From Shinella lacus (GTDB lineage: Bacteria > Pseudomonadota > Alphaproteobacteria > Rhizobiales > Rhizobiaceae), in assembly GCF_010994755.1 (NCBI RefSeq), contig NZ_WHSB02000018.1, forward strand, positions 1-64,000: a stretch of DNA of 64,000 nucleotides, given 5' to 3'. Position 1 is the first letter of the stretch, and the number at the start of each line of letters is the position of its first letter. Below the pieces are notes generated by a model that was given only the letters and a program-made list of their open reading frames with translations, had not been told where the DNA came from and did not search any database. The translations under genes were made by a program, and so were the position numbers. Positions 62,648 to 64,000 of this stretch are shown here, piece after piece.

Positions 62648-64000
62648 GGACCGGCTCGCCCTTCGGGCGGCCGGGCGGAAGATCGATGCGGATATGACGG
62701 CGGCGGCAGCGGACTTGCGGATGATCGAGGAAGAACGGGCGCGGATGGCTTTTCGGATTGCTGCCGATGGGCTGGATGCGGGGCTTGGGCGGCGGGGCGA
62801 GACGGTCGAGACTGTGCATTGCCCCTCATCCCCCTGCCGGGACCTTCTCCCCGCAGGCGGGGAGAAGGGGGGCGAGGAAGCGCCTTGTTTCCAAGCTGCT
62901 ACCGATGGGGATGCTGGCGGGCCGGATGGCGATCGCCAGCCCCGGTTTCGCAGCCGGGAGGAATCCCGAAAATGGTACTTTCAATCGCGCCTGGCCCAGA
63001 TGCCGCCCAAGGGCGACTGGCGGGTCTGGCTGCTGATGGGCGGGCGTGGCTCCGGCAAGACGCGGGCGGGTGCGGAATGGGTGCATGCGATGGCTTTGGC
63101 GCGGCCGGACAGCCGCATCGCGCTGGTGGCCGAAACGCTCGGCGATGCGCGCGAGGTGATGATCGACGGCGTCTCCGGCATCTGCCGGATCGCCGGGCGG
63201 TCGCGGCCGGAATTCGAGGCCTCGCGCCGGCGGCTCGTCTGGCCGAACGGGTCGATCGGGCAGATCTTTTCGTCGGAAGACCCGGAAAGCCTGCGCGGGC
63301 CGCAGTTTCATCTCGCCTGGTGCGACGAGCTCGGCAAATGGAAACATGCGCAGGAGACCTGGGACATGCTGCAATTCGGCCTGCGTCTCGGCGACGATCC
63401 GCGCGTGCTGGTGACGACGACGCCGCGGCCGGTGCCGCTTTTGCGGGCGCTGGCGGCTGACCCAAAGACGGCGGTCCGGCGCATCCGTACGGAAGACAAT
63501 GCCAGAAATCTTTCGCCGCGCTTTCTCGATGCCATGGCCGACCGCTATGGCGGCACGCGGCTTGGGCGTCAGGAACTGGATGGCGAACTAATCACCGACC
63601 GCGCGGATGCGCTGTGGAGCCGGGCGCGGCTGGAGGCGATCCGGCTGCGCAATCCGGGGCCGCTGTCGCGCATCGTCGTGGCGGTGGATCCGCCGGCGAC
63701 AGCGTCTGCGGCGTCGGTCTGCGGCATTGTGGTTGCGGGCCTGGATGGCAGCGGGCGGGCGGTGGTGCTGGCGGATTGTTCGGTGACGGGCGCAAGCCCG
63801 GCGGGCTGGGCGGTCGCGGTGGTGCGGGCCTTTCGGCGCTTCGATGCGGACCGGGTGGTTGCGGAAGTCAACCAAGGCGGCGACATGGTGACGGCGATGC
63901 TGCGAAGCGTTGACGCCAACCTTCCGGTCGCGACGGTGCGGGCGACGCGCGGCAAATTTTTGCGGGCGGAGCCGGTGGCAGCGCTCTACGAGCAGGGGCG
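62616..64000 (+). CDS. Terminase large subunit (phage/GTA type), C-terminus outside the window
   Basis: The frame is open from ATG 62616 to the window end (461 codons). From about residue 117 it matches the GTA/lambdoid TerL family: LAQMPPKGDWRVWLLMGG, Walker A GGRGSGKT at 142-149, ALVAETLGDAREVMIDG, RGPQFHLAWCDELGKWKH (Walker B) and VLVTTTPRPVPLLRAL (coupling motif), then the nuclease start IVVAVDPPATAS and EVNQGGDMVTAMLRS. It packages DNA into heads. The first 115 residues are odd: an Arg/Ala-rich helical part and then a segment that is translated from a palindromic repeat at 62821-62870. The true start could be later (ATG at 62694, 62721 or 63000); no strong ribosome site marks one. Confidence 0.88.
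   Translation, partial: MLPRGRKAGRRDRLALRAAGRKIDADMTAAAADLRMIEEERARMAFRIAADGLDAGLGRRGETVETVHCPSSPCRDLLPAGGEKGGEEAPCFQAATDGDAGGPDGDRQPRFRSREESRKWYFQSRLAQMPPKGDWRVWLLMGGRGSGKTRAGAEWVHAMALARPDSRIALVAETLGDAREVMIDGVSGICRIAGRSRPEFEASRRRLVWPNGSIGQIFSSEDPESLRGPQFHLAWCDELGKWKHAQETWDMLQFGLRLGDDPRVLVTTTPRPVPLLRALAADPKTAVRRIRTEDNARNLSPRFLDAMADRYGGTRLGRQELDGELITDRADALWSRARLEAIRLRNPGPLSRIVVAVDPPATASAASVCGIVVAGLDGSGRAVVLADCSVTGASPAGWAVAVVRAFRRFDADRVVAEVNQGGDMVTAMLRSVDANLPVATVRATRGKFLRAEPVAALYEQG
62821..62870. repeat. Palindromic repeat arm within the terminase reading frame
   Basis: GCCCCTCATCCCCCTGCCGG, then CTTCTCCCCGCAGGCGGGGAGAAGG, equals one arm of the repeat at 9482-9641. It lies inside the open frame that leads into the terminase, without a stop codon in that frame. 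Confidence 0.85.

Overview
The window is GC-rich, densely packed bacterial chromosome from an alphaproteobacterium, most likely a member of the Rhizobiaceae (Rhizobium/Agrobacterium/Ensifer/Shinella group). The evidence is a Ros/MucR regulator, a seven-gene Mrp(Pha) cation antiporter operon, CtrA-type TTAA-N7-TTAAC sites, rhizobial RIME-like palindromic intergenic repeats, and many small protein families typical of the order (DUF1491, DUF2336, DUF5330, DUF6456, DUF930). I see no rRNA, tRNA, CRISPR array or insertion sequence. Genus and species cannot be decided from the sequence alone.

Layout. 0-12 kb: metabolic and transport genes (HerA-like ATPase, two MFS exporters, beta-lactamase-fold hydrolase, aldo/keto reductase, LysR regulator, trans-aconitate methyltransferase with a haloacid dehalogenase, zinc alcohol dehydrogenase, class IV aminotransferase), separated by RIME-like repeats. 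12-19 kb: iron/manganese superoxide dismutase, a ParDE-like toxin-antitoxin pair, a WYL regulator divergent from a LysE exporter with a three-copy operator, a polytopic DUF2029 protein, two c-type cytochromes, a DJ-1/PfpI protein, and a GNAT acetyltransferase preceded by what looks like a transcription attenuator with a leaderless 16-codon leader peptide. 19-32 kb: ABC exporter, PQQ glucose dehydrogenase, SelO AMPylator, a secreted caspase-fold protein that has lost both catalytic residues, a 55-residue small protein, oligopeptidase B and an AI-2E family permease. 32-38 kb: DUF930, GST, a VOC protein with a Tat-like N-terminus, a DksA/TraR zinc finger protein, hemolysin-III protein, a Pat-like acetyltransferase, MsrB and a VapBC pair.

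38-44.3 kb is the complete mrpABCDEFG operon, with a RIME-like repeat inserted between mrpA and mrpB. It is followed by mucR behind a long, AT-richer leader, a DnaA-domain-IV-only protein coupled to a DUF6456 protein, and SufE. 48-52 kb holds a PleC/DivJ-type histidine kinase overlapping a peptidoglycan-binding protein gene, and a soluble chemotaxis-type receptor with its sensory domain at the C-terminus. 52-58 kb holds an RTX adhesin-like protein, a 43-residue membrane peptide, DUF2336, a CxxCC-cluster protein, and a CtrA site ahead of a multi-hairpin region and a 62-residue protein. 58-62 kb carries a DUF1254/DUF1214 pair, a class A penicillin-binding protein, a YcgN protein and a YjbR protein. 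The right edge enters a phage or gene-transfer-agent packaging module: a coiled-coil protein, then the terminase large subunit, whose open frame passes straight through a palindromic repeat and runs off the window.

Most genes are ordinary chromosomal housekeeping or accessory functions. The most unusual items are the attenuator at 19.2 kb, the pseudo-caspase at 26.4 kb, the CtrA-box/structured region at 56.8-57.1 kb, the in-frame repeat in the terminase frame at 62.8 kb, and two short genes at 28.7 and 54.3 kb.
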